Shown here in pieces: positions 13,557 to 22,229 of a stretch of 32,934 bases of DNA. The stretch's first letter is position 1. The number at the start of each line of letters is the position of its first letter. This DNA comes from SVFI01 sp045588655 (GTDB lineage: Bacteria; Bacillota; Clostridia; Lachnospirales; Lachnospiraceae), in NCBI GenBank assembly GCA_045588655.1, contig JAZNEP010000026.1, positions 1 to 32,934 of the forward strand. Direction: 5' to 3'. A model generated the notes under the pieces. That model was not told where the DNA came from. It searched no databases and saw only the letters and a list, made by a program, of their open reading frames with translations. The position numbers and the translations under genes are program-made.

Positions 13557-14259
13557 AACTCTCTGCCCCCTTTCTGTACAACTTCAAAGAAATCCGATAG
13601 GAAACATAATATGCAACACCTGCCACATAAGGTAAAATTGCTAAAATCCATAATACATTTCCACTCGTTAAAAAGGCAAAAATCGCATCTCTGACATTCT
13701 CCTGTAAGAAAAACGAAATATCGCCGAACAAGGCGTAAATTCCAATCAGTATAAACAATATCCCCACACAGCTTCCTTCTACATTCATGCCTGTCTGTGC
13801 CCCATATCGTACCATGCACGGTATTTCAAACGACATAACAAGCATTCGAAAAGCGAAAATCACTACTGCAACTGATATTCCGCTTGCTACCGTATTTCCA
13901 TAAACAACCATCGCAATCGTGTCTGTTACGAAGCAAAAAAACAAAAGCACAATATGCCAAATAAGAACTGCATAATATTTTGTAGCCACCTGCCCTTTAT
14001 CCGTCTGCGGAAGTGCAAATGCAAAATTACACCAAGGTCTTTTTTCATCCTTTGTAAAAAATTCAGAACTTAATATACTTCCGATAAATATGATTACAAA
14101 ATAGATTAACGAAAGCGTCATACACAACACCTGTGGATTCTCCTCTTGATCCACCACGCAAGATGAAATGGCCATCGCAAAAAATATTACAAAAAACCCC
14201 GCCATCACATACAAATCTAATTTAAACTGATAAAACTCTTTGTATAAAAGTCCGCGCAT
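13546..14259 (-). CDS. ABC-2 type permease (second of the pair)
   Basis: 237 residues with about six hydrophobic helices, first at residues 15-35 (LYVMAGFFVIFFAMAISSCV) and last near 205-225. It has the length and spacing of ABC-2 permeases of the YtrC/YtrD type, which pair with a cytoplasmic ATPase. It follows the first permease by a TAATG overlap (start 14257-14259) and has GGAGGG 7 bases upstream. SSEFFTKDEKRPWCNFAFALP is a cytoplasmic loop probably touching the ATPase, as in the NatB/Ytr families. Substrate and direction are unknown; export or sensing of a membrane-active peptide fits the operon. Confidence 0.85.
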   Translation of the reverse strand: MRGLLYKEFYQFKLDLYVMAGFFVIFFAMAISSCVVDQEENPQVLCMTLSLIYFVIIFIGSILSSEFFTKDEKRPWCNFAFALPQTDKGQVATKYYAVLIWHIVLLFFCFVTDTIAMVVYGNTVASGISVAVVIFAFRMLVMSFEIPCMVRYGAQTGMNVEGSCVGILFILIGIYALFGDISFFLQENVRDAIFAFLTSGNVLWILAILPYVAGVAYYVSYRISLKLYRKGAESYGQ

Positions 14260-14999
14260 TATTTTTCCCTCCTTTTATACAATTTTGCTGTCACAACAAA
14301 ACTGACCATAAGGACAACCGCAAAGGTCCCCGAGATATTTGCCAAGTATCTGTCACACAAATCAAGGAACAACGACATTCCTATACCATCAACCGGTATC
14401 GACACATTTTTTTCAAGATAGAACATCCCGCCAAACATGAATGGAATCATCAGAAACAGCATGACAATTCCCGCTCTGTCAGTAGAGCCGAGTAACTGTA
14501 TTAAAATTTGCATAAGCAAGCTGGACATCAAAAAAACAAATGTAATTCCCAGCATAAAAGCGATGTTTTTCCCTGTCACCGGTTCCCCTGTGATTAAACT
14601 GTTTCCCCACATATATAAGAGAGCTATTCCCATACAAACTGCAACTGCACCGAGTATCACTATGTATCTTGCAAGTGCAAACAAGTATCCGCTGATTGGT
14701 GTTGTAAGGCGGAATCTGCTCCACTTTTTATCACATTCAAACTGCATCGTTTCCGTAACGGAAATCCCGACACCTGCACATGCATAGACCGGCAGAAAAC
14801 AAGAAAACATAAACAATATTTCGCCGAGTACATCCTGATAGTTGTCTGGAACAAGCGCCAGATTTCCATACCGGCTGCTAAGCGCTACCAAAATTCCGAA
14901 AAACATTAAAACAAGTGCCAATGAAATATTGATAACCAAAGTTTTTCTCGCTAAATAGAAGTCACGGTAAATCAAGTATTTAAGAGCCCTTATTCTCAT
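14259..14999 (-). CDS. ABC-2 type permease (first of the pair)
   Basis: 246 residues, about six hydrophobic helices. ATG 14997-14999 overlaps the ATPase stop as TAATG and has AAGGAG 8 bases upstream. A longer frame starting at a GTG nine bases earlier is less likely. The cytoplasmic loop MQFECDKKWSRFRLTTPIS near residues 95-113 is the ABC-2 coupling region (the K/R-W-x-x-F-x-x-x-T/L-P pattern is common in these permeases), and the second permease has a comparable loop, so the two probably form a heterodimer that binds two copies of the ATPase. Confidence 0.85.
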   Translation of the reverse strand: MRIRALKYLIYRDFYLARKTLVINISLALVLMFFGILVALSSRYGNLALVPDNYQDVLGEILFMFSCFLPVYACAGVGISVTETMQFECDKKWSRFRLTTPISGYLFALARYIVILGAVAVCMGIALLYMWGNSLITGEPVTGKNIAFMLGITFVFLMSSLLMQILIQLLGSTDRAGIVMLFLMIPFMFGGMFYLEKNVSIPVDGIGMSLFLDLCDRYLANISGTFAVVLMVSFVVTAKLYKRREK

Positions 15000-15913
15000 T
15001 ACGCCCACTCCTTCTTTTCTTTATTCACATAGAAAAGCATGATATCTTCCAAGTTAGTCTTCTCAAGGTTAGCCCATGCATACTTTCTTTTACATGAGTC
15101 GCGGTCAGATACCATAACATCCACACAAAACTCACTCTTTCTCGCACTTACAACATCTTCCGGATCCATCTTTTGATAATCCGCCTCGCTACATTTGAGC
15201 ATTCCGTGCGACTCTAAAATTTCATCCTTATATCCGGTTAACAAAATCTTACCTTTGTCAATAAATGTGACGCAGTCTGCTATCTTATCAAGGTCGCTTG
15301 TGATATGCGATGACATAAGTATGCTGTTTGTATCATCACTTAAATACTCACGAAAAATATCCAAGATTTCATTACGGACTACCGGATCAAGGCCCGTAGT
15401 CGCTTCATCCATAATCAGGATTTTTGCTCCGTGTGAAAGCGCAGTCGCAATCTGAATCTTCATTTTCATACCTTTGGAAAACTTTCCGATTTTCTTATTT
15501 CTAGGTAAGTTAAAACGATCCATATACTGATAAAACAGTTCCTCATCCCAGTTCTCATACAATCCCTTAAACATAAAGCTGAGCTGTTTTGCCTTAAAAG
15601 AATCATGGAACGGACATTCGTCAAATACCGCTGCAATCTGCTCTTTTGCCTCTACTTCGTCCTTTAAATGGTCCAAACCAAGCAGACGTATTTCTCCGCC
15701 GTCTGTCTTAATAATATTCAAAATCGCCTTGATGGTGGTTGATTTACCGGCTCCGTTTTGTCCGATAAATCCCATGATACTGCCTTTCGGAACAGTAAAA
15801 CTGATGTCGTCAAGCGTAAAACCATCATATTTCTTTGTGAGATTTTTCACTTCAATCGCATTTTCATATGCATGATCCGTCGTGGAATCTACCGTATGCT
15901 CCATATCACTCAT
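14999..15913 (-). CDS. ABC transporter ATP-binding protein (Ytr/CcmA type)
   Basis: 304 residues. Walker A is GQNGAGKST at 51-59, the ABC signature reads FSKGMKMK at 145-152 (a KGM variant of LSGGQ that is normal in YtrB/NatA-like ATPases), and Walker B is ILIMDEAT at 165-172. The C-terminal 80 residues are an added regulatory or dimerisation tail, also usual in this group. ATG 15911-15913 is chosen because GGAGGAG lies 6 bases upstream; it overlaps the gntR stop by 8 bases. It powers the two permeases that follow. Operon order gntR-ATPase-permease-permease matches ytr-type operons induced by cell-wall antibiotics. Confidence 0.92.
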   Translation of the reverse strand: MSDMEHTVDSTTDHAYENAIEVKNLTKKYDGFTLDDISFTVPKGSIMGFIGQNGAGKSTTIKAILNIIKTDGGEIRLLGLDHLKDEVEAKEQIAAVFDECPFHDSFKAKQLSFMFKGLYENWDEELFYQYMDRFNLPRNKKIGKFSKGMKMKIQIATALSHGAKILIMDEATTGLDPVVRNEILDIFREYLSDDTNSILMSSHITSDLDKIADCVTFIDKGKILLTGYKDEILESHGMLKCSEADYQKMDPEDVVSARKSEFCVDVMVSDRDSCKRKYAWANLEKTNLEDIMLFYVNKEKKEWA

Positions 15914-16289
15914 TTGTTTCTCCTCCATACACAAGTTCAAGAATCTCCTTCATTTCCTCGAGCGTAAGTCCGCACATTCTTGCCTTCTCGCAAGCCTTGG
16001 CTAACATCTCTTCTGTCTGACGAACAGACTCTTCTCGAAGAAAATCTGTATTCTGCGTCTTTACATAGCATCCTTTTCCTGTGATAGTTTCAATAAAACC
16101 ATCTTTTTCGAGCTCTTCGTAAGCACGCTTGGTTGTGATGACACTGATTCGCAGCTGCTGTGCAAGCATCCGCATCGAAGGAAGCGCCTCCCCCGCTGCA
16201 AGCTCACCGCTCATGATCTGCGCTTTGATCTGCGTGACAATCTGCTGATAAATCGGTTCATCGGATGAATTGCTTAAAATAATTACCAT
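15906..16289 (-). CDS. GntR family regulator, YtrA subfamily
   Basis: 127 residues. A winged helix-turn-helix spans about residues 11-78: IYQQIVTQIKAQIMSGEL, then LPSMRMLAQQLRISVITTKR, then YEELEKDGFIETITGKGCYV. Only about 45 residues follow, too short for a FadR/HutC ligand domain; this is the YtrA layout, where the tail mainly dimerises. ATG 16287-16289 has GAGGTG 6 bases upstream. It is the first gene of the operon and overlaps the ATPase gene, so it probably represses its own promoter; AT-rich dyads lie over the predicted start site. Confidence 0.92.
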   Translation of the reverse strand: MVIILSNSSDEPIYQQIVTQIKAQIMSGELAAGEALPSMRMLAQQLRISVITTKRAYEELEKDGFIETITGKGCYVKTQNTDFLREESVRQTEEMLAKACEKARMCGLTLEEMKEILELVYGGETNE

Positions 16290-16304
16290 AGTGCACCTCT
16301 GTTA

Positions 16305-16357
16305 TTATTGTATATATACGATATACACAGTATGGCACGAATATATACACTTGTCAA
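16305..16357 (-). promoter_or_regulatory. gntR-ABC operon promoter and likely operator
   Basis: TTGACA (16352-16357), 17-base spacer, CATACT (16329-16334). Overlapping and just downstream of the -10 are GTGTATATCG and the palindrome GTATATATAC (about 16309-16328), and a related GTGTATATATTC half lies in the spacer. These AT-rich dyads are where a YtrA-type regulator would be expected to bind. Confidence 0.7.
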
Positions 16358-16401
16358 TGCATTTACTACATAATTTTTCCTTTTTCTTTTTTGTAAGAAA
16401 C

Positions 16402-16440
16402 AAAAAAGTCTGTTACCTCGGTTTTCCCAAAGCAACAGAC
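16402..16440 (-). terminator. Intrinsic terminator after the small two-span membrane protein
   Basis: Minus-strand stem GTCTGTT (16434-16440) / AACAGAC (16408-16414), followed by TTTTTTG. It starts 9 bases after the stop at 16449, and isolates the upstream genes from the gntR promoter. Confidence 0.85.
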
Positions 16441-16448
16441 TCAGACAT

Positions 16449-16667
16449 CTATGTATATTGTGCCACACTAATTATGAAATGAAGAAGCATCATTCCTCCA
16501 TAAATCACAAACGTAATCACTAATGCAATTGCAACTTTCTTTCGTTTTTTGATATCCTGATTCTTGGTTACCACCAGCACCAACCAATATAGAAACAAAA
16601 TGGCCGACAACAAAATGGCAAGCATACATATGACAGTCATGATTCCTTTTATGATTTCATATCCCAT
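16449..16667 (-). CDS. Small two-span membrane protein
   Basis: 72 residues. Two hydrophobic helices (about 8-34 and 46-68) flank a basic loop NQDIKKRKK; positive-inside reasoning puts both ends outside. No family is recognised. ATG 16665-16667 has AGGAG 8 bases upstream, and a clear terminator follows, so it is a real transcribed unit. A role in membrane stress or immunity could be imagined from the transporters on both sides, but nothing in the protein itself shows it. Confidence 0.75.
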   Translation of the reverse strand: MGYEIIKGIMTVICMLAILLSAILFLYWLVLVVTKNQDIKKRKKVAIALVITFVIYGGMMLLHFIISVAQYT

Positions 16668-16741
16668 GATTTTCTCTCCTGTAGTATATATTCGTCTACT
16701 GTCTCAACCGTACAAGCATTCGTACATTTCGATTCCCATCT

Positions 16742-17677
16742 TTAACCTCTCATGGAAAGAATCTTCTTCTCAATCTCTTTGATTACTTTTACAAATTCTT
16801 CGTCCGACTTTCCGGTCGGATCTTCCAGTCCCCAGTCATCATCAAATCCTCTTCCGATGAACGGACAGGTCACGTTGCAGCCCATAGAGATTGCAATATC
16901 CGGACTCGGAATATCTGAAATCAGTTTAGAATACTGTGATTTTTCCATATCGATATCGTACATCGCTTTCATAATTCTGACTGCATCCTGATTGATCTGT
17001 GGTTTGGTTTCCGTTCCGGCAGAATAACACGCAAAACGATCCGACAGATACTTTCTTCCCAGCGCTTGTGCAATCTGACTACGACAGGAATTATGCACAC
17101 AGATAAACGCAATCTTTTTCTTATAAAACGGACATTTTTGAGCGATACACTGTTCGTTCTTACTGCTGTAAGAACACTTAATATCACTCAGTTCAAGTAC
17201 AACGCCATATTTTTCATTTATGTATTTCACCGCTTCTTCAAACGCTAAAAAAGCATCTCTTTTGCAACATCTCGGTCCTCCGACTTTTGCCAGCTTTCCA
17301 AGCGCTGCGGATGTAAAAAGCATATGACTTCCCCAGGAATCATCCACCGATAACGGACCGGTCCCATCTATGATAGACAACGCAGCCCCCATCGAGCTTA
17401 CCGCTCCGCATACCCCCCATTGCCCACAAGTTGCTCCCGGCATCTGCATTCCACGTCTTACAATCTCCTGTAAACTTTCCGATAGATTGATACTTCCCCC
17501 TGCATTGTAAAACGCAGTCAAAACCGCTGCTCCATCTAAAACATGGTGCTCCGGCCCATGGATTCGCATAAAATCCTGTTTTGCAATATCATTAAAAATC
17601 TCGACCGGATTTTTACTCTTTTCTTGCAAGCATGCGCATACTATCTTTTCACATCTCTGTTGTAATGTGTATTCCAT
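16742..17677 (-). CDS. DUF5714-arsenate reductase (LMW-PTP fold) fusion protein
   Basis: 311 residues in two parts. Residues about 1-175 are a DUF5714 domain (SKNPVEIFNDIAKQ, HGPEHHVLDGAAVLTAFYNA, CGQWGVCGA, KVGGPRCCKRDAF, NEQCIAQKCPFYK), rich in cysteine. Its usual N-terminal zinc ribbon is missing. The rest is an ArsC-type reductase: the P-loop CVHNSCR holds the nucleophile and Arg, MGCNVTCP supplies the two resolving cysteines, and DDWGLEDPTGKSDEEF is the conserved aspartate region. It should reduce arsenate to arsenite with thioredoxin. No ars pump or ArsR lies nearby. ATG 17675-17677 has GAGGT 6 bases upstream. The role of the DUF5714 half is unknown. Confidence 0.88.
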   Translation of the reverse strand: MEYTLQQRCEKIVCACLQEKSKNPVEIFNDIAKQDFMRIHGPEHHVLDGAAVLTAFYNAGGSINLSESLQEIVRRGMQMPGATCGQWGVCGAVSSMGAALSIIDGTGPLSVDDSWGSHMLFTSAALGKLAKVGGPRCCKRDAFLAFEEAVKYINEKYGVVLELSDIKCSYSSKNEQCIAQKCPFYKKKIAFICVHNSCRSQIAQALGRKYLSDRFACYSAGTETKPQINQDAVRIMKAMYDIDMEKSQYSKLISDIPSPDIAISMGCNVTCPFIGRGFDDDWGLEDPTGKSDEEFVKVIKEIEKKILSMRG

Positions 17678-17711
17678 ATCTCGACCTCTTTCACTCACGG
17701 GAATTTTCCTC

Positions 17712-18236
17712 TTAATTTTCCTTTAACGTAATCAAATACATATCCGCCCACTTTTCTTCTGCAATATAACTGCGACACACGAGGCCACCGGCATTTACAA
17801 TCGTCTTTACAGACGGTTCATTGTCTCTGTGAACTGCCATGTATAGCTGTTCCATTCCTGCCTGACGTGCAACTTCTCTAACCTGTCTAAACATTTCCGT
17901 CGCATAACCTTTCCGTCGTTCTGACGGTCTTACACTATATCCGACATTACCGAAATCTTGCAAAAAATCATTTAAAGTGTGACGCAAGTCAATCACTCCC
18001 ACAATTTTATCCGTTTCGTCCACTGCAAAAAAGGTATCTGTCACAACCCATTCAGGATTTACGGTTTCCGGTGACGTATTAGCCTCTACCGATGCAAGCC
18101 ACTCCTCGTAGGAATCCGTTTTATCCAGCAGTTCGCTTCCACTAATTATCATCTCACCTACATCAAAATGTGCCTGTCGGTAAGCCAATGCTTCCTCTTT
18201 CATCTCTATCGTTGGTCTCACTAATCGAATACTCAT
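17712..18236 (-). CDS. GNAT family N-acetyltransferase
   Basis: 174 residues. Motif A is at 98-115 (VGYSVRPSERRKGYATEM) with the R-R-K-G-Y-A loop and a following QLYMAVHRDNEPSVKTI block, the RimJ/YjcK-like pattern (N-x-x-S in helix 4). ATG 18234-18236 follows the S41 protease stop by 7 bases, with TGAGG as ribosome site. The protein has no targeting signal. It lies between a membrane protease and the arsenate reductase fusion; a target within that operon is possible but unproven. Confidence 0.9.
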   Translation of the reverse strand: MSIRLVRPTIEMKEEALAYRQAHFDVGEMIISGSELLDKTDSYEEWLASVEANTSPETVNPEWVVTDTFFAVDETDKIVGVIDLRHTLNDFLQDFGNVGYSVRPSERRKGYATEMFRQVREVARQAGMEQLYMAVHRDNEPSVKTIVNAGGLVCRSYIAEEKWADMYLITLKEN

Positions 18237-18243
18237 ATAAACC

Positions 18244-19737
18244 TCACTTACTAATTTGCTCATATAACACTTCTATTGCTTCATCCGAATCACAAACAAT
18301 GTCTGGATCCACTAAATCACTTGGATTTTCCTTGTCCGCACGAATAAACTCTTTCGTTGACAGCTGCATAAACAGCTCGGAATTTGGCAAAGTAAACATG
18401 GTAATGTCACCATAACCGTTTGGCGTATTGCCCGGAGCTTCCCCAATTAAAGTGCCTAGATCATTATCCAAAATCCACTGTGCAAACAACATTGCCGAAC
18501 TAAATGACTCCGATGCGGTAAGAACATAGACATTTCCTTCAAACAACAAATTCTCATACTTTTTATTTTTCACTGTCGATCCATTGAATGGTATCACAAA
18601 CCATCCCCATCGCCATTTGTTTGTCCCCTGCTCAAAACTGTCCACGTTAAGATAACGAATAAATTCATTCGCTACCAGCGAAGATCCACCACCGTTTTTA
18701 CGCAAATCCACCGCGACATGTTCGATTCCTTTCTCCTTTATCTGCGTGAACATTTCATTTAAACAGTCTTTGTACTCACTATTATAATCGCAGGAATTAA
18801 TTGTCAACAGAGCCAGACTCTTTTCTTCATCAATCTCATAATAAACAAAGGAATCCGCCTCATTTTCTTCCTGCTCCACGTGGTTATAAACCATATACTC
18901 GTCATACGTCAAGAAATCATCCGTAAAATATATCTCAGATTCTCTGGTTCCATCCGGATTTTCGTAGGTATATTCCACACCTTCATCCGTATTAAAACCC
19001 AGATACATAAGTCCTTGTAACGAGGAAAGATCATTTTGAAGCATATGCATGTGCCAGCTTTTTTCTTCGTAGCTATACATATCTTTTGTTCTCTGCAGGA
19101 GTTCCTCCATTTCTATGCCACCCACAGCAATCAGCTCTGCATTCTTCTCCTTAAACTTATAAATGTCCTTCATATAATGTCGTATTTCCGGATTTCCTTT
19201 TACGTAACTATGTCCATCATGTAATACAGAAAATACATACTCTATCTTCCGGCTAAGTTCACATACACTCATCGTATTTATGCTCTCAAGTTCGGCCAGC
19301 ACCTCCTGGTATCTCACCTCCACATCCTTTGGCATCTCATGATAAAACAGGGGATGACACTTATCCAAATAGTACATCGCATATTCCAAATCTTCAATTG
19401 CCTCTTGGCGGCTCAAAACCTCTTCCATAGGCTTTGAATATCCTGATTTACTCATTTTACCAGCAATGCTATTCCAATACGGATTACAATAATTACCCAA
19501 AACTGCAAATACCATCGTAAAAAGACTAACAACAACCACTGCAATCTTTTTCCCTCTTTTTGTTGCTACTTTATAACAAACGATTCCACTCAATGCTACA
19601 AGCACCGACAAAACAATTGTCACATATTTCGGAATATCAAACAAAAATATACTTGCCGGAACGCTTCCGCCGGCAAGCAATATACTGAGTATCCATATTA
19701 CTGCGATACTAATCTTAACTTTCTTATTCTTTTTCAT
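18244..19737 (-). CDS. Membrane-anchored S41 family serine protease
   Basis: 497 residues. Three hydrophobic spans lie in the first 85 residues (about 7-29, 38-55, 64-82), then a long extracytoplasmic part. AVDLRKNGGGSS at 342-353 is the S41 DLRxNxGG motif and LTASESFSSAM at 406-416 is the nucleophile region, with Ser413 the likely catalytic serine. No PDZ domain is recognisable, although residues 230-300 may hold a degenerate one. S41 enzymes cut C-terminal tails or peptides; the nisin resistance protein NSR is one of them. AGAGGAG precedes ATG 19735-19737. The gene follows a methyltransferase-like gene and precedes GNAT in the probable operon. Confidence 0.88.
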   Translation of the reverse strand: MKKNKKVKISIAVIWILSILLAGGSVPASIFLFDIPKYVTIVLSVLVALSGIVCYKVATKRGKKIAVVVVSLFTMVFAVLGNYCNPYWNSIAGKMSKSGYSKPMEEVLSRQEAIEDLEYAMYYLDKCHPLFYHEMPKDVEVRYQEVLAELESINTMSVCELSRKIEYVFSVLHDGHSYVKGNPEIRHYMKDIYKFKEKNAELIAVGGIEMEELLQRTKDMYSYEEKSWHMHMLQNDLSSLQGLMYLGFNTDEGVEYTYENPDGTRESEIYFTDDFLTYDEYMVYNHVEQEENEADSFVYYEIDEEKSLALLTINSCDYNSEYKDCLNEMFTQIKEKGIEHVAVDLRKNGGGSSLVANEFIRYLNVDSFEQGTNKWRWGWFVIPFNGSTVKNKKYENLLFEGNVYVLTASESFSSAMLFAQWILDNDLGTLIGEAPGNTPNGYGDITMFTLPNSELFMQLSTKEFIRADKENPSDLVDPDIVCDSDEAIEVLYEQISK

Positions 19738-19808
19738 ATGTTAGAACTCCTCTTTATTTACAAATTCCCAAGCAATAAGTTCGATTTATATAATGGTTCA
19801 TCGTCTCA

Positions 19809-20483
19809 TCACCATATAAAAGGTATCATTCGATACCTAACCCGCTCTTTATACTCTTTATAACCTGCAAGTCCCTCTTCCAAGATTATCTCTTCGTTCT
19901 TAATCCGCTTCACAAGCAAGAACGGAAAGATGCAAAAAATTGCAAATCCAATCCACGACCCAAGCACTACGGGAATCGATAAAAACAGAAGCACTGTTGA
20001 AAAATACATCGGATGTCTCACCACTCCGTAAAGTCCGGTATCTATGACTTTCTGTTCTTCCTGTACTTCCACTATGCGAGACAGATATACATTCTCACGC
20101 ATCACTTCTGCATATAATCCGTAAGATACAAGCAAAATCACCGACGCAACAATCACAGCCGCCAGCGGAACATAAGTCCAGCCAAAGCGAAAATCCAGCG
20201 CCGATAATATAAATCCTGCTAAAAACATAAGTAGCGAAGCACCAACCACCTTTTTCTGGTCACTCTCGTTTTCCTTACTGCGAAGCCGCTTTTCTAACAA
20301 TTCCGGGCTCTTTATCAATAAAATCACTCCCAAAAGAAACATTGGAATAAACAAAAGGCCGACAAACAACCAACCATTAAAATAATTCCATGTCCCCGCC
20401 GGTAAAAATATCATAAGACTGACCATCAAAAGGCCTGCTATATATTTGGTAAGTGCGCTGATGATTAGCTTTGTTTTACTCAT
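19809..20483 (-). CDS. Isoprenylcysteine carboxyl methyltransferase-like membrane protein
   Basis: 224 residues, about five hydrophobic helices. VVRHPMYFS at 154-162 with a downstream E-E (KNEEIILEEGLAGYKEYKERVRYRMIPFIW is the C-terminal block) is the hallmark of the ICMT/PEMT/NnrU fold, which binds S-adenosylmethionine at the membrane. Bacterial members methylate lipids or hydrophobic small molecules; no prenylated protein partner is known here. ATG 20481-20483 has GGAGG 7 bases upstream. It lies between two S41 protease genes on one strand. Confidence 0.88.
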   Translation of the reverse strand: MSKTKLIISALTKYIAGLLMVSLMIFLPAGTWNYFNGWLFVGLLFIPMFLLGVILLIKSPELLEKRLRSKENESDQKKVVGASLLMFLAGFILSALDFRFGWTYVPLAAVIVASVILLVSYGLYAEVMRENVYLSRIVEVQEEQKVIDTGLYGVVRHPMYFSTVLLFLSIPVVLGSWIGFAIFCIFPFLLVKRIKNEEIILEEGLAGYKEYKERVRYRMIPFIW

Positions 20484-20579
20484 GTGGAACCTCCGTTTTC
20501 ATATCTTTTATCATCATATCACACTCCAAAGTTAAAACACAAACAAATATTCTTTTCTATTTCGATTTTAATTCCATCG

Positions 20580-22220
20580 CTATTTCTCAAACTCCTCCAT
20601 CGCTTTCTTAAGCACGTAATCTTCTCCCGCATCAAACAGCGATGAAACCGCCTGTAAATCAAACGGAATCTTTACATCCAAAGGTACCACCGCTTTGCGG
20701 GAATGATCCGTGTCCACAAACACACTACCGTCCTCATTTAACAAAAGTGCTCCGGAATAAGACAATATTCCATAATCAAAGCTTACGGAGTTTACGCCTT
20801 GACAGCTTCCATTGCTATGAGTAAATCCCATCACAGTCACATTGGGATAATTGGAAGCCGCCATCGTGAAATGGTCTCCTGCACTGACGGTATGGGCGTT
20901 GACGAGTACTACAATCTTCCCATGTCCCCAAAGGTTTTCTCCCTGATAGGTCTCACACTGCCCAACCTGATAGGTCACACTTCCGTCATCTGCAACGCAG
21001 TCTATCTTGTACTTTTGTGTTTTTTTATCAAACACACCATCATAGGCATATACATGTTCTCCGTAAGGTGCAATCAATTTCAAAACATGCTTCACATGAT
21101 TTCCGGACCCTCCGGAATTAGATCGAAGATCGAAAATCAAATTCGTTACCCCTTCCTCTTTTAAAGCAAACATCTCCTCCCGCAGCCCTGTCTCCATCTC
21201 TGAAAAATTCTCTTCGGAATCATAATTCATAAAGCGCATACGAAGAAGTGCAGTACGCTCATCCACTCTCATCCATTCCAGATTCGAAATTTCAGCCCCT
21301 TTGTCGATGACATCTTCGATACAATTCATCATTCTATCATAATAGCTTCCGATTTTTGAAAGCGTAACGGTCTTCTCCTCACCTGTTTCATCGATGAAAC
21401 AAACTTCAGCTGTCTCATCTCCCATCCCTGCAATGGAAAGGGCTTCATAAAATTCTTCATTTTCTTCCACTGCAAAAGAGAAAATCTTTTCTTTCCCGGA
21501 CAAGCTTTCAACCGGCTCTCTATTCCATGCTATGATTTCACTGCCATTACGAATACCCGCTTTATATGGCTCACTGTCTTCCTCCACCATAACAGCCACT
21601 ATCTTTCCGTCTGACAGCTTCATTGTACAAAGACCATAGTCATTTCCGTACATTTTTTCGTAGGTCATTTTTTCAATTTTTTCATCTTTTATTCCATAGC
21701 CGACATGTCCATCCTGAAATTCCATGGCAAACTTTGTCCAGGCAATGGATGCCTCCACCTCATCATGGGCTTTGTCTGCCTCCTCAAATAACGGCAGATA
21801 CTTTTCATACAACCCGTCCCAGTCTATGCTTTTTTGCTCGGAAAGCACATAATGAAGCTTCATTTCTTCAAATCCGGCCTTAAAATCTGCCGCATAATCA
21901 TAGCTTCGATAGCCCGGAGCAAAAAGACAGACTCCAAGGGATAAAATTACTGACAATACGCTGACAAAACATAGAACGCGGCGCGCTTTTCTCTCTTGCT
22001 TTACCATACCAAAAACAAGAAGAAAAGCTCCAGAATAAACACCTAGCATACATATTTCAAACTCATATATCGCAACCAAAACAAGCGTCAAAAGAAATGG
22101 CACCACATAAAACAAGCGCCATTTTACGCTTCTCTTTTTTTCTGCGAATCCGGCCAGCCAAAACAAAAAAACTGCCAGAATGAAATTCAAAACCACACAC
22201 ACAATATCGCAAATAACCAT
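20580..22220 (-). CDS. Membrane-anchored S41 protease with PDZ-like domain
   Basis: 546 residues. About four hydrophobic spans in the first 105 residues, then a helical part (130-175), a PDZ-like domain around 195-290 (AVMVEEDSEPYKAGIRNGSE, then IIAWNREPV), and an S41 core: LIFDLRSNSGGSG at 361-373 and NAHTVSAGDHFTMA at 441-454 with Ser446 the likely nucleophile. This differs from the second S41 enzyme of the locus (18244-19737), so they are not recent duplicates. ATG 22218-22220 has AGGAGG 5 bases upstream. The ABC permease ends only 9 bases before, so the protease is co-transcribed with the transporter and may act on the peptide that the transporter expels. Confidence 0.88.
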   Translation of the reverse strand: MVICDIVCVVLNFILAVFLFWLAGFAEKKRSVKWRLFYVVPFLLTLVLVAIYEFEICMLGVYSGAFLLVFGMVKQERKARRVLCFVSVLSVILSLGVCLFAPGYRSYDYAADFKAGFEEMKLHYVLSEQKSIDWDGLYEKYLPLFEEADKAHDEVEASIAWTKFAMEFQDGHVGYGIKDEKIEKMTYEKMYGNDYGLCTMKLSDGKIVAVMVEEDSEPYKAGIRNGSEIIAWNREPVESLSGKEKIFSFAVEENEEFYEALSIAGMGDETAEVCFIDETGEEKTVTLSKIGSYYDRMMNCIEDVIDKGAEISNLEWMRVDERTALLRMRFMNYDSEENFSEMETGLREEMFALKEEGVTNLIFDLRSNSGGSGNHVKHVLKLIAPYGEHVYAYDGVFDKKTQKYKIDCVADDGSVTYQVGQCETYQGENLWGHGKIVVLVNAHTVSAGDHFTMAASNYPNVTVMGFTHSNGSCQGVNSVSFDYGILSYSGALLLNEDGSVFVDTDHSRKAVVPLDVKIPFDLQAVSSLFDAGEDYVLKKAMEEFEK

Positions 22221-22229
22221 AGCTGCCTC

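Noticed and set aside
16742..17677. Arsenic resistance operon
   Set aside because: Only the reductase fusion is present; no ArsR-type regulator, ArsB/Acr3 pump or ArsA gene is visible on either side.
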